A stretch of DNA of 64,000 bases from Lentzea pudingi (GTDB lineage Bacteria > Actinomycetota > Actinomycetes > Mycobacteriales > Pseudonocardiaceae), in NCBI RefSeq assembly GCF_014646255.1, contig NZ_BMNC01000006.1:186001-250000 (forward strand), in the 5' to 3' direction. Below, in pieces: positions 1 through 9,295 of this stretch; positions within the stretch are counted from its first letter, which is position 1, and the number at the start of each line of letters is the position of its first letter. Made by a program: the position numbers and the translations under genes. The notes beneath the pieces were generated by a model. That model was not told the DNA's origin. It ran no database searches and worked only from the letters and a program-made list of their open reading frames with translations.

Positions 1-1
1 T

Positions 2-1501
2 CAGGCGCTCGCGATCCCGTTCGAGGTGCTGACACTGCAGCATCGTCGCTGGTGGAACGCGTACTTCGCCAAGTCGCTGGTCTCGGTGCCGGACAAGCTC
101 GTGCAGCGCTTCTACTGGTTGCAGCTCTACAAGATGGCTGCCGCCACGAGGGCCGACGCACCGGTGATCTCCGAGTGGGGCCCGTGGTTCCCCGAGCAGG
201 GCAACAGCTGGACGGCCGTGTGGTGGAACCTCAACGTCCAGATCTCGTACCCGCTGGTCAACGGCTCGAACCACCACGAGCTCGACGCGGTGACGACGAC
301 GCTGAAGCGGTTCGAGCACAACCTCGAGCTCAACGTGAACCCCGCCTACCGCGACGGGAACTCGTACGCGATCTGCCATCCCGGCGACCGCACGCTGCGT
401 TCGGGACCGCGCTACTGCGGGGTTCCGGGCGTCGCGCCGAATGACCATACGGGCAATCTTCTGTGGGCCTGCCACAACGTCTGGCTGGGCTACCGGCACA
501 CGATGGACAAGAAGATCCTCAAGGACGTCCTCTTCCCGATCCTGACGAAGGCGGTCAACTACTACGCGCGGTTCCTCGTGGAGGGCGCGGACGGGAAGCT
601 CCATCTGCCGGAGACGCGCTCACCGGAGTACGCGAACGCCACGGACACGACGTACGACCTCTCGTTGATCCGCTGGGGTGTGCGCACGCTGCTGTCCATC
701 GAGGAGAACGCACGCTGGCGTGACATCGCGAACCGGCTCGTGCCGTACCACCTCGGTCCGGACGGCGCGTTGATCGGGAAGGACGTGGCGCTCAACGACT
801 CGCACCGCCACTTCTCGCACATGCTGTGGTTCTACCCGTTGCGTGAACTGACGTACGACATGCCGGAGCACCGCGCGCTGATCGACAGGACGTTCGACCA
901 CTGGGTCTCGCGGCAGCAGGCGTGGGCCGGGTACAGCTACGGCGCCGCGTCCGCGATGGCGTCGGCGATGGGCCGCCCGGAGGAGGCGCTCCAGTTCCTG
1001 CGCTACTTCCTCGACCGCAAGCAGGTCGGCACGAACGCCGTGCTGACCGAGAACACCTTCTACCGCGAGGGCGGCAACCTCGCGATCGAGTCGCCGCTGA
1101 TGTCCGGCCAGGCCGTGCTGGAGATGATGGTCCAGTCGCACAACAACGTCGTGCGCGTCTTCCCGTCGGTTTCGTCCACTTGGGCCGATGCGTCCATCTC
1201 GTCGTTGCGCACGCAAGGCGCGTTCCTCGTGGACGCTTCACGGTCTGGAGGGCGCACCGACTGGGTCAAGATCCATTCCGAGGCGGGCTCGCCTTTGGTG
1301 CTGGAGCACGGGATCGCCGGCGACATCGACGTCCGCGACCCGTGGGGCCGGCGCCTGGAGTACAAGACTCGCGGATCGGCCATCGAGATCCCGCTTCGCC
1401 GAGGTCAGAGCGCCGTGGTCTCCCGTCGCGGCACGCGTCCCGACACCTCGGCGCGTGATGTGGAAGCCAACGGCTCGTCTTCGCGCTGGGGTCTGCCGTA
1501 A
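2..1501 (+). CDS. GH95-like glycoside hydrolase, 3' part
   Basis: The reading frame is open to the left edge, so the N-terminus lies outside the window. The visible 500 residues look like the (alpha/alpha)6 barrel and C-terminal beta domain of GH95-type enzymes (alpha-L-fucosidase/galactosidase family). Recognisable pieces are HRHFSHMLWFYP near residue 265, and the stretch from EMMVQSHNNVVRVFPS to LRTQGAFLVD near 370-405, which matches the family's end-of-barrel signature. An EWGPWFPEQGNSWTAVWWNLN segment lies near residue 55. The activity is presumably on plant or microbial polysaccharide side chains; the exact sugar cannot be read from the sequence. The gene ends in TAA and the next gene starts about 50 bp downstream on the same strand. 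Confidence 0.8.
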   Translation, partial: QALAIPFEVLTLQHRRWWNAYFAKSLVSVPDKLVQRFYWLQLYKMAAATRADAPVISEWGPWFPEQGNSWTAVWWNLNVQISYPLVNGSNHHELDAVTTTLKRFEHNLELNVNPAYRDGNSYAICHPGDRTLRSGPRYCGVPGVAPNDHTGNLLWACHNVWLGYRHTMDKKILKDVLFPILTKAVNYYARFLVEGADGKLHLPETRSPEYANATDTTYDLSLIRWGVRTLLSIEENARWRDIANRLVPYHLGPDGALIGKDVALNDSHRHFSHMLWFYPLRELTYDMPEHRALIDRTFDHWVSRQQAWAGYSYGAASAMASAMGRPEEALQFLRYFLDRKQVGTNAVLTENTFYREGGNLAIESPLMSGQAVLEMMVQSHNNVVRVFPSVSSTWADASISSLRTQGAFLVDASRSGGRTDWVKIHSEAGSPLVLEHGIAGDIDVRDPWGRRLEYKTRGSAIEIPLRRGQSAVVSRRGTRPDTSARDVEANGSSSRWGLP

Positions 1502-1552
1502 CGTCCAAATTCGAACATTCGGATGTGTGCGTGAACGAGTGGGGTGTGCGCG

Positions 1553-2902
1553 GTGGATCTTCAACACTGGCTCAACGAGGCGCTGGCCAACCACGAGAAG
1601 TGGACAGCCGACTACGGCACCTTCACACCCCACTCGTCGCTGCAGGTCGACCCGGCGGTCTTCGGCTCGGCGCTCGCCGAGCTGCAGGACCGCCTGCGCG
1701 ACAACTACCCGTTCTTCCACCCGCGCTACGCGGGCCAGATGCTCAAGCCGCCGCACCCGGCGGCCGTCGTGGGCTACCTGTCCGCGATGCTGATCAACCC
1801 GAACAACCACGCCCTCGACGGCGGCCCCGCGACCGCCGCGATGGAACGTGAGGTCGTCTCCGGCCTCGCGACGATGTTCGGCTACGGCGAGCAGCACCTC
1901 GGCCACCTGACGTCCAGCGGCACGATCGCGAACCTCGAAGCACTCTTCGTAGCCCGTTCGCTGCATCCGGGCCGTGGCATCGCGTACTCCTCCGAGGCGC
2001 ACTACACGCACTCACGGATGTGCGGCGTCCTCGGCATCGAGGGCCACCCGGTGCCGGTGGACGGGCTCGGCCGCATGGATCTGGATGCCTTGGAAGAGCT
2101 TTTGAAGACCGGCAAGGTCGGCACGGTCGTGGTAACCCCGGGAACTACCGCTCTGGGTGCCATCGAACCGGTGCATCTCGTGCTGGACGTCGCACGCCGC
2201 TACGACGTGCGGGTGCACGTGGACGGCGCGTACGGCGGCTTCTTCGCCCTGCTCGCCGGTACTGACCTTGCCCCCGAGCCGTGGGAGGCCATCGGCTCGT
2301 GCGACTCCGTGGTGGTGGACCCGCACAAGCACGGCCTACAGCCCTACGGGTGTGGCGCGGTCCTGTTCCGCGACCCGTCCGTGGGCCGCTTCTACCTGCA
2401 CGACTCCCCGTACACCTACTTCACGTCCGACGAACTGCACCTGGGCGAGATCAGCCTGGAGTGCTCACGAGCGGGCGCCGCGGCGGCGGGCCTCTGGCTG
2501 ACGCTGCGGCTGCTGCCGCTGACCCGCGACGGCTTGGGCGAGGTGCTGGCGGCTGGACGGCGGGCGGCCGTTCGGTGGGCGTCGATCATCCGCGAGTCGG
2601 AGGCGCTGGAGCTCTACCAGGAGCCCGAGCTCGACATCGTGACGTACTTCCCGCGCACCGACCCGCTCACGCTGACGGCCGTGGACGCCGCCTCGCACCG
2701 TGTGATGGACACCGGCATGAACGCGCCCGTCGACCCGATCTTCCTGAGCGTGGCACGGGCCTCGAAGAGCGCGTTCGCCGCTCGCCACCCCCAGGTGACG
2801 GCCGATGCGGACGGGGCGCGGGTGCTGCGCAGCGTGCTGATGAAGCCGGAGTCGGAGGACTACCTGGACACGCTGCACGCGCGGGTGCTGAGCCTGCTCT
2901 GA
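1553..2902 (+). CDS. PLP-dependent group II decarboxylase family protein
   Basis: A 449-residue member of the pyridoxal-deC family (fold type I, as in glutamate/aromatic amino acid decarboxylases). The cofactor lysine is visible in VVVDPHKHGLQPYG (K259), and the cofactor-binding aspartate in HVDGAYGG (about D224). TSSGTIANLEA near residue 120 forms the phosphate/ring-binding loop. Substrate is unknown; the family decarboxylates amino acids, and some members act in specialised metabolism. A GTG at 1544 is also in frame, but GTGGGG at 1539-1544 sits at proper Shine-Dalgarno distance from the GTG at 1553, which I prefer. The gene is convergent with the MarR gene across a strong hairpin. Confidence 0.88.
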   Translation: MDLQHWLNEALANHEKWTADYGTFTPHSSLQVDPAVFGSALAELQDRLRDNYPFFHPRYAGQMLKPPHPAAVVGYLSAMLINPNNHALDGGPATAAMEREVVSGLATMFGYGEQHLGHLTSSGTIANLEALFVARSLHPGRGIAYSSEAHYTHSRMCGVLGIEGHPVPVDGLGRMDLDALEELLKTGKVGTVVVTPGTTALGAIEPVHLVLDVARRYDVRVHVDGAYGGFFALLAGTDLAPEPWEAIGSCDSVVVDPHKHGLQPYGCGAVLFRDPSVGRFYLHDSPYTYFTSDELHLGEISLECSRAGAAAAGLWLTLRLLPLTRDGLGEVLAAGRRAAVRWASIIRESEALELYQEPELDIVTYFPRTDPLTLTAVDAASHRVMDTGMNAPVDPIFLSVARASKSAFAARHPQVTADADGARVLRSVLMKPESEDYLDTLHARVLSLL

Positions 2903-2956
2903 CGCCTGGTCAGGGGGCTGCCCTCTGACCGGCCAGACGGAGAACGAACGCCGAAT

Positions 2957-2986
2957 TGGGCGACTCACACGCGGGTGAGTCGCCCA
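2957..2986. terminator. Bidirectional hairpin terminator
   Basis: Perfect 12-bp inverted repeat (TGGGCGACTCAC / GTGAGTCGCCCA) with a 6-base loop, between the convergent decarboxylase and MarR genes. There is no T tract, as is common in actinomycetes. It probably serves both strands. Confidence 0.85.
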
Positions 2987-2998
2987 GTGGACGTCGGA

Positions 2999-3574
2999 TC
3001 AGCCGTGCTTGGCGCGCCGCCCGGACCGCCGAGGCGGCAGCGGCGTGTCCCCACGCAGATCCAACCGGCGCTGCTCCCCGTTGGCCTCGAGGTGCGTCAC
3101 CATGCGGCGCAGCATCTCGGCCAGCGACTGGGCCTCGGAGGACTCCAGCGGGTCTGAGACGAAGACCTCTTCCTCGTTGAACTTGGGGAAGAGGTCCGCC
3201 ATCAGTTCTTCACCCTCGGGGGTGAGCCGCAGAACCGCGAGGCGCCCGTCGGTCGGGTGGCCCATGCGCTCCAGCAGGCCCCTTGACTGCAGCGTCTTGG
3301 CGACGCCCGTCAGGGTCCCCTTGGAGATCCCGGCCTCCTCGGCGACGTAGCGCGTCTCCATCTCGCCCCAGATCCACACGACCCAGAGCACGACGAAGCC
3401 GGTCCAGGTCAGATCGCTGGTGCGCAGCACCGAGTTCTCGAGGTGCTGGCGGATCGCGGTGGCGGCGCGGTGGATGTTCGACACCGCTGCCATCTGCTCG
3501 CGACGCAGCGGCACCGCACCGAGCTTCGCCTGGACGGCTTTCTCGGTCTCGGCAATCGTGTGGTGACCAGACAA
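2999..3574 (-). CDS. MarR-family transcriptional regulator
   Basis: A 191-residue winged-helix regulator. YVAEEAGISKGTLTGVAKTLQSRGLLER is the recognition-helix region and GRLAVLRLTPEG is the wing, both standard for MarR. The N-terminal helices (residues 1-60) include the dimer and ligand-pocket region, with an unusual Trp-rich stretch (TGFVVLWVVWIWG). The chosen start is a TTG at 3574 because GGGAGA lies 7-8 bases upstream. An in-frame ATG at 3679 would add 35 residues with no regulator-like content. It is divergent from the glutamine-synthetase-like gene, whose promoter it may control (inference from position). The C-terminus is Arg-rich (RRSGRRAKHG). Confidence 0.9.
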   Translation of the reverse strand: MSGHHTIAETEKAVQAKLGAVPLRREQMAAVSNIHRAATAIRQHLENSVLRTSDLTWTGFVVLWVVWIWGEMETRYVAEEAGISKGTLTGVAKTLQSRGLLERMGHPTDGRLAVLRLTPEGEELMADLFPKFNEEEVFVSDPLESSEAQSLAEMLRRMVTHLEANGEQRRLDLRGDTPLPPRRSGRRAKHG

Positions 3575-3876
3575 CTCAAAGTCTCCCGTGCTCGAGCTCA
3601 GGTGTTCCCGGCACAATACTTGCGGTTCCGAACTATGTCTGTGATGTGGTGCGAGTCGATCCGCAACCTCTTTGATCACGATCCCACATCGTGCATGATC
3701 TCGTGACGGTCGTCACCCGTCCAGTTACGGACTGTTGCCTCGTGGTGGACGATGAGTGTGGAGCACCGACGGGGGCCGATCACGGCCCCTGCTCCACGGA
3801 CGGGTCGATAGCGTTTGCCCCTCGACGTTATCCCCTTCCGCGCCAGCAACACACTGTGCCGGAAAGGTAGTTCGAC
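3575..3876. promoter_or_regulatory. Divergent promoter region with inverted repeat
   Basis: About 300 bases between the divergent MarR and glutamine-synthetase-like genes. No gene is visible. It holds a perfect small inverted repeat GTGACggtcGTCAC at 3703-3716, a plausible regulator half-site pair, and a near-palindrome GGTTCCGAACT around 3623-3633. GGAAAGG at 3861-3867 is the ribosome binding site for the downstream GTG. No clear -10/-35 pair can be assigned by eye. Confidence 0.4.
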
Positions 3877-5226
3877 GTGGTCGGTGAACAGGTGACACGG
3901 GAACTCGCGGCAAGACTCGGCGAGAGCGGGATCGACGTGGTGCGCGTCGTCTTCCCCGACCTGCTCGGCACCGACCGGGGCCGTGACGTCCTGGTAGAGC
4001 ACCTACCTGCGGTTACCCAGCGCGGGCTGTCGTTCTGCCGGGCCGTCTACAGCACCACCCCCGGCGGCAAGACCACCGAGAACGGGGGTGTGCTCGACGC
4101 CGGGCTGCCCGACGTGATCGTGGTCCCGGACCTCGACACCCTGCTCCCGATCCCGTGGGAGCCGGGTGTGGCGTGGTGCATCGGCGACGCGGTCAGTCCG
4201 GCCGACGAAAGACCGGTGGACGAATCGCCCCGGCAGGTGCTGCGCAGGGCGCTGGAAATATTCGAGACCACCGGGCTCACCCCCGTCGTGGGACCCGAGC
4301 TGGAATATTTTCTGTGCGAACCGGACGAAGATCGCCCGAACGGGTGGCGTCCTTACTGCGACGAGCCGGGCAACGTCTACGCGACCGGCCGCCGGGGCGA
4401 TTCAGACGGTCATCTGTTGAGAACTCTTCGCACGCTCAGTTCGGCGGGTCTCCAAACGACCGGCGGCAACCACGAGTACGCGGGTGGGCAGTTCGAAATC
4501 AACCTCGTCCATTCGCCCGCCATGGACGCGGCCGATCGCGCGTTCCGCTTCAAGACGAGCGTGAAGGAACTCGCCCGGCGCGAGGGCCGGATGGCGACGT
4601 TCATGGCGAAGCCGTTCAACGACGGCGGCGGCAGCGGCTTCCACCTGCACCTGTCGTGCCACGAGAAGGACGGCCGCAACGCGTTCCAGGCGCCGGGCAC
4701 CACGAGCGGCCTGTCGGACGAGGCGCGCTGGGCCATCGGCGGCATCCTCAAGCACGCCCCGGCGCTGGCCGCGCTGCTCAACCCCACGGTCAACTCCTAC
4801 AAGCGGTTCGGGCCGGACTCGCTCGCGCCGTGGCTGATCGACTGGGGCCTCGACAACCGCAGCGCGATGCTCCGGGTGCCGGCCGAACGCGGGGACACCA
4901 CCCGGCTCGAACTGCGGCTCGGCGACGCGAGCGCGAACCCGTACCTCGGCATCGCCGGCCTCATCGCCGCGACCTACCTGGGCATCCGCGACCAGATCGA
5001 GCCGCCGCGGCCCTCCGCCGGGTACGGCTACGACCCGTCGAAGGCCCCGACGCTGCCCGGCACGCTGCCGGACGCCCTCGCCCACCTGGAGGAGGACACG
5101 TCGATGGTCGACGTGCTGGGCAAGGACTTCGTGCGGTCCTATGTGGACTTCAAGTGGGAGGAGGTGGCCCGGTTCCAGCGGTTCGTGACCGACTGGGAGT
5201 TCACCGAATACGCGTACCACCTATAG
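3877..5226 (+). CDS. Glutamine synthetase family protein (GlnA-like)
   Basis: A 449-residue ATP-dependent gamma-glutamyl ligase of the glutamine-synthetase fold. GPELEYF (E141, E143) and GGQFEIN carry metal ligands, SGFHLHLS carries the ATP-site histidine, and NPTVNSYKR plus RLELRLGDASANPYL match the glutamate- and ATP-binding segments. The N-terminal beta-grasp part (residues 1-105) is divergent and lacks the classical glutamine-synthetase ammonium-site landmark. A gamma-glutamylation of another amine (polyamine or amino sugar, like GlnA3/GlnA4 or PuuA) is therefore more likely than primary nitrogen assimilation. GTG start with GGAAAGG 9 bases upstream. A divergent MarR regulator suggests induction by a small molecule. 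Confidence 0.88.
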   Translation: MVGEQVTRELAARLGESGIDVVRVVFPDLLGTDRGRDVLVEHLPAVTQRGLSFCRAVYSTTPGGKTTENGGVLDAGLPDVIVVPDLDTLLPIPWEPGVAWCIGDAVSPADERPVDESPRQVLRRALEIFETTGLTPVVGPELEYFLCEPDEDRPNGWRPYCDEPGNVYATGRRGDSDGHLLRTLRTLSSAGLQTTGGNHEYAGGQFEINLVHSPAMDAADRAFRFKTSVKELARREGRMATFMAKPFNDGGGSGFHLHLSCHEKDGRNAFQAPGTTSGLSDEARWAIGGILKHAPALAALLNPTVNSYKRFGPDSLAPWLIDWGLDNRSAMLRVPAERGDTTRLELRLGDASANPYLGIAGLIAATYLGIRDQIEPPRPSAGYGYDPSKAPTLPGTLPDALAHLEEDTSMVDVLGKDFVRSYVDFKWEEVARFQRFVTDWEFTEYAYHL

Positions 5227-5236
5227 TTCACCCGCG

Positions 5237-7723
5237 ATGACTGCACTCACGGACCGGCTCACCTCGATCGCCGACGAAGACGAACTGTTCGACGCTTTCT
5301 CCCACTGGGCGACCGAGCGCGGCCTGGCGCTGTACCCGGCGCAGGAGGAAGCGGTCATCGAGCTCGTCTCGGGCGCCAACGTCATCCTCAGCACGCCCAC
5401 GGGGTCGGGCAAGAGCCTGGTGGCCATCGGCGCCCACCTGGTCGCGATGGCGGCCAACCAGCGCAGCTTCTACACCGCGCCGATCAAGGCGCTGGTCTCG
5501 GAGAAGTTCTTCGCGCTGTGCGAGGTGTTCGGGCCGGAGAACGTCGGCATGATGACCGGCGACGCCAGCGTCAACGACCAGGCGCCCATCATCTGCTGCA
5601 CCGCCGAGATCCTCGCGAACATCGCCCTGCGCGACGGCACCGCGGCCGACGTCGGCCAGGTCGTCATGGACGAGTTCCACTTCTACAGCGAGCCCGACCG
5701 CGGCTGGGCCTGGCAGGTGCCGATCGTCGAGCTGCCGCAGGCACAGTTCCTGCTGATGTCGGCGACGCTGGGCGACGTCTCGTTCTTCGAGAAGGACCTG
5801 ACCCGGCGCACCGGCAGGCCGACGGCGGTGGTCCGCTCGGCGCAGCGCCCGGTGCCGCTCAACTTCCAGTACGTCTCCACGCCGTTGCACGAGACGATCG
5901 AAGACCTCCTGCACGGCCGTGAGGCGCCGATCTACGTCGTGCACTTCACGCAGGCCGCCGCCCTGGAGCGCGCGCAGTCGCTGATGAGCGTCAACGTCGC
6001 GACGAAGCCGGAGAAGGAGGCCATCGCCGCGAAGATGGGCAACTTCCGGTTCTCGTCCGGGTTCGGCAAGACGCTCTCCCGGCTGGTCCGGCACGGCATC
6101 GGCGTGCACCACGCCGGCATGCTGCCCAAGTACCGCCGCCTGGTCGAACAGCTCGCGCAGGCGGGCCTGATGAAGGTCATCTGCGGCACGGACACCCTCG
6201 GCGTCGGCATCAACGTGCCGATCCGCACGGTCGTGTTCACGGCTCTCGCGAAGTACGACGGCACCCGCACGCGCATCCTCAAGGCCCGTGAGTTCCACCA
6301 GATCGCCGGACGGGCGGGCCGCGCGGGCTACGACACCGTCGGCACGGTCGTCGTGCAGGCGCCCGAGCACGAGGTCGAGAACATCAAGGCGCTGGCGAAG
6401 GCCGGCGACGACCCGAAGAAGCGCCGCAAGGTCGTGCGCAAGAAGGCCCCCGACGGGTTCGTGTCGTGGAGCGAGTCGACGTTCGAACGGCTCGTCGGCG
6501 CCGAGCCCGAGCCGCTGACGTCGTCGTTCCAGGTCTCGCACGCGATGCTGCTGAACGTGATCGGCCGCCCCGCCGGTGGCGCGTTCGGGGCGATGCGGCA
6601 CCTGCTGGAGGACAACCACGAGGACCGCCCGAAGCAGCTCAGGCACATCCGCCGCGCACTCGCGATGTACAAGGCGCTGGTCGCGGCCGGTGTCGTGGAA
6701 CGCGACGGCGACGACTTCCGGCTCACCGTGGACCTGCAGTTCAACTTCGCGCTGAACCAGCCGCTGTCGCCGTTCGCGCTGGCCGCGATCGAGCTGCTCG
6801 ACCGCGAGGCACCGGGCTACGAGCTGGACGTGCTGTCGGTGATCGAGTCCATTCTGGACGACCCGCGGCAGATCCTGGGCGCGCAGGAGCACAAGGCGCG
6901 CGGCGAGGCGATCGGCGCGATGAAGGCCGACGGCATCGAGTACGACCAGCGGATGGAACTGCTGGAGGAGGTCACGTACCCGAAGCCCCTCAACGAGCTG
7001 CTCGAGGCCGCGTTCTTCACCTACCGCCGCGGCCACCCGTGGGTCGGCGACTACCACCTGTCCCCCAAGGCCGTCGTGCGCGACATGTACGAGCGCGCGA
7101 TGACGTTCACGGAGTACGTGGCGTTCTACGGCCTCGCCCGCTCCGAGGGCCTCGTGCTGCGGTATCTGGCCGACGCCTACAAGACGCTGTCGCAGACGGT
7201 GCCGGACGAGGCGAAGACCGAGGAGCTCAACGACCTGATCGCGTGGCTGGGCGAGCTCGTCCGCCAGGTCGACTCGTCGCTGATCGACGAGTGGGAGAAG
7301 CTCACCAACCCGGACGCGCCCGTCGAGGAGGTCCGCGTCGACCTCCCGCCCGCCGTCACCCGCAACGTCCGCGCGTTCCGCGTGCTGGTCCGCAACGCGC
7401 TGTTCCGCCGCGTGGAGCTCGCGGCCAAGCGCGACTGGTACTCCCTGGGCGAGCTCGACCACGAGTCGGGCTGGACGGCCAAGGAGTGGATGGACGCGCT
7501 GGAGCCGTACTTCGAGGAGCACTCCGACCTGGGCGCGGGCCCGAACGCGCGCGGCCCGGCGTTCCTGATCATCAACGTCGAGCGCGAGCGCTGGGTGTGC
7601 CGGCAGATCTTCGAGGACCCGGCCGGGGACAAGGACTGGGGTTTCAACGCCGAGGTCGACCTGGCGGCGTCGGACGAGCTGGGCGAGGCGGTCGTGACGA
7701 TCACGGACGTCGGCCGCCTCTGA
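5237..7723 (+). CDS. DEAD/DEAH-box helicase with DUF3516
   Basis: An 828-residue superfamily 2 helicase of the Ski2-like type. Motif I TPTGSGKS is at 53-60, motif II DEFH at 145-148, motif III SATLGD follows, then motif V TDTLGVGINVP and motif VI QIAGRAGRAG. HHAGMLPKYR matches Ski2-like helicases. The C-terminal ~450 residues correspond to the actinobacterial DUF3516 extension; its N-terminal part contains a basic KKRRKVVRKKAPDGFVSW segment. The role is probably RNA unwinding or turnover; the substrate is not known to me. It starts 10 bases after the glutamine-synthetase-like gene and may be cotranscribed. It converges on the repeat protein with only 3 bases between the stops. Confidence 0.93.
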   Translation: MTALTDRLTSIADEDELFDAFSHWATERGLALYPAQEEAVIELVSGANVILSTPTGSGKSLVAIGAHLVAMAANQRSFYTAPIKALVSEKFFALCEVFGPENVGMMTGDASVNDQAPIICCTAEILANIALRDGTAADVGQVVMDEFHFYSEPDRGWAWQVPIVELPQAQFLLMSATLGDVSFFEKDLTRRTGRPTAVVRSAQRPVPLNFQYVSTPLHETIEDLLHGREAPIYVVHFTQAAALERAQSLMSVNVATKPEKEAIAAKMGNFRFSSGFGKTLSRLVRHGIGVHHAGMLPKYRRLVEQLAQAGLMKVICGTDTLGVGINVPIRTVVFTALAKYDGTRTRILKAREFHQIAGRAGRAGYDTVGTVVVQAPEHEVENIKALAKAGDDPKKRRKVVRKKAPDGFVSWSESTFERLVGAEPEPLTSSFQVSHAMLLNVIGRPAGGAFGAMRHLLEDNHEDRPKQLRHIRRALAMYKALVAAGVVERDGDDFRLTVDLQFNFALNQPLSPFALAAIELLDREAPGYELDVLSVIESILDDPRQILGAQEHKARGEAIGAMKADGIEYDQRMELLEEVTYPKPLNELLEAAFFTYRRGHPWVGDYHLSPKAVVRDMYERAMTFTEYVAFYGLARSEGLVLRYLADAYKTLSQTVPDEAKTEELNDLIAWLGELVRQVDSSLIDEWEKLTNPDAPVEEVRVDLPPAVTRNVRAFRVLVRNALFRRVELAAKRDWYSLGELDHESGWTAKEWMDALEPYFEEHSDLGAGPNARGPAFLIINVERERWVCRQIFEDPAGDKDWGFNAEVDLAASDELGEAVVTITDVGRL

Positions 7724-7726
7724 CGG

Positions 7727-9064
7727 TCAGCGGGCGTCGAGGAGCTTCATCAGCCGCCGGGCCTCGTCCGGGCTGACCGGCAGGTACTCCTCGTCCCGCT
7801 TGCCCCGGTCGTAGTCCTCCAACGCCCAGCGCGTGGAGCGCCACCCGCCGTCGCCGTGGTAATCGTCTCCAATGCCCGTCCGCCCGGCCTCCGTCCGGTG
7901 CAGCCAGAGCACGTTCGTGAGATCGAGCGCGGCGGCCTGGCTGGTGAAGAAGGCGAAGTACCAGTGCCCGTCGTGCGGCCACTCGCTCCCCTGCCTCTCA
8001 TGGCGGATCCGGGTGGACATCATGAACAACCTGCTCACCTCGAAAGCGGGCGGGATCTCCTCGACCCGCACCCCCGGCTGCTCCGCGGTCCGCGTCAGCA
8101 GGGTCGACGGACCCCACGCCAGGTCGCGGGTGAACGCCTCCTCCCGCTCTCCGTCGACCCGGACCACCGCGAGCGGCAGCGGCAGCTCGCCCGGTGCGTC
8201 CAGCAGGAGGAAACTCCGGCGGCCGGACCGTGCCGCGATGACCGCCCCGGCTTCCTCCGCGGACACGGCGCGATGGCGGTAGAACACGTGCCAGCCCTGT
8301 TCCACCTCGGCGAGCAGCTCCGAGGGGACCCAGCCGGACGCACCGGCGTGGACCTCCTCTCCCGCCGAGGTCCGCCTGATCACGCAGAAGACGTCCCGCG
8401 GGTAGTAGCTCCGGCCTTCCACCGTGAAGTACTCGGTTTCGTCCGGCCCCCGGTTCCGCTCCCGGTACACCTCCAGCTCGATCTGCTCCAGGGCCGTCTC
8501 GGCGCGATGGACCTCCTCGATCCGCAGGTCTTCCCGGCCGAGCAGGTCGGACGGCTCCCAGCGCAGGTCGCGGGTGTAGGCCTCCTCCGCCGACGGGATC
8601 TTCCTGACCACGGCGTGCACCCGGCCGTTCGTCTCGCGCACGACGAACCACGACGGCCGCGTGGCGATCCACTGGAGGCGCTCGAGCTCCTCCTCGCTGA
8701 TGGGCAGCCGGACTTCCCCGCCGGGGTCCGCTGCCTGCCAGACGTTCTCCCGCCCGAGCCACTCCTCGACGCCGTCCCGCCGGCGCATCACCGCGGTCAC
8801 GTTGACGAACTCGTCGATCAGGTAGGTCGTCGAGGACACCGCCACGCACGGCAACCCGGCCCGTGCCTCGCGCATGGCCTCGTACACGTGGTCGTAGAAC
8901 GTGTGACTCTCGACCTGCGTCACGGTCCACCCCGGCTCGGGTGCGGCGAGCACAGCGCAGTCGGCCCACTCCCCCGTGCCGGCGAGCTTCTGTTCCCGGT
9001 GACCGTCCACCCGCACCAGAGCGCGCGGAACCGGACCACCGTCCTGAATCACGAAATAGTTCAC
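7727..9064 (-). CDS. Unknown protein made of three tandem two-module units
   Basis: 445 residues with no family I recognise, no signal peptide and no membrane segment. Three units of about 140-160 residues repeat (roughly 2-137, 138-281, 284-445). Each has a first module of pattern aromatic-F-hydrophobic, then V-R or VRxDG, then acidic E..xxTRDLxWxPSxLL, and a second module of the same plan. Each unit closes with a P/A-[VI]-S-x-[ED]-E-A-like helix (PISEEELERL, AVSAEEAGAV, PVSPDEARRL). SAEEAYTRDLRWEPSDLL and GEREEAFTRDLAWGPSTLL show the clearest match. The start is a GTG at 9064 preceded by GGGGGAT; an upstream TTG at 9091 is weaker. Convergent with the helicase. Confidence 0.8.
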   Translation of the reverse strand: MNYFVIQDGGPVPRALVRVDGHREQKLAGTGEWADCAVLAAPEPGWTVTQVESHTFYDHVYEAMREARAGLPCVAVSSTTYLIDEFVNVTAVMRRRDGVEEWLGRENVWQAADPGGEVRLPISEEELERLQWIATRPSWFVVRETNGRVHAVVRKIPSAEEAYTRDLRWEPSDLLGREDLRIEEVHRAETALEQIELEVYRERNRGPDETEYFTVEGRSYYPRDVFCVIRRTSAGEEVHAGASGWVPSELLAEVEQGWHVFYRHRAVSAEEAGAVIAARSGRRSFLLLDAPGELPLPLAVVRVDGEREEAFTRDLAWGPSTLLTRTAEQPGVRVEEIPPAFEVSRLFMMSTRIRHERQGSEWPHDGHWYFAFFTSQAAALDLTNVLWLHRTEAGRTGIGDDYHGDGGWRSTRWALEDYDRGKRDEEYLPVSPDEARRLMKLLDAR

Positions 9065-9098
9065 CGCATCCCCCAGATCGGCCGTGCACAACTCTTAC

Positions 9099-9114
9099 CA
9101 CGCGAAACCGCGTG
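9099..9114. repeat. Inverted repeat upstream of the repeat-protein gene
   Basis: Perfect CACGCG-aaac-CGCGTG, 35 bases before the GTG of the minus-strand gene, followed by CTTTTC on the plus strand. It could be an operator or a small hairpin. The rest of 9065-9295 shows nothing I can name. Confidence 0.35.
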
Positions 9115-9295
9115 CTTTTCGGACTACCGCCGAAACTGCGCGCCAAGTGAGACAAGCGCCTGGTGAGACGGAATGCGCAATCGATTGACCGCGTGGCGCC
9201 GTTGGGGGCAACATCATTGCACTGGGCCACAGTGGTCGGGATATGGTGTCGCCCAGTGGCATAAATGGCTGGCGCGGCCTGTCTGGAGGACTGAA

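Noticed and set aside
1508..1524. TTCGAACATTCGG resembling a LexA half-site
   Set aside because: Only one half of the SOS consensus is present; the second GTTC half is missing.
3577..3679. ATG at 3679 as the MarR start
   Set aside because: The extra 35 residues lack regulator-like content, and a TTG at 3574 has a good Shine-Dalgarno sequence.
5228..7522. 764-residue minus-strand ORF antisense to the helicase
   Set aside because: Low-complexity Arg/Val/Leu/His composition typical of antisense frames in high-GC DNA, and the plus strand encodes a complete helicase.
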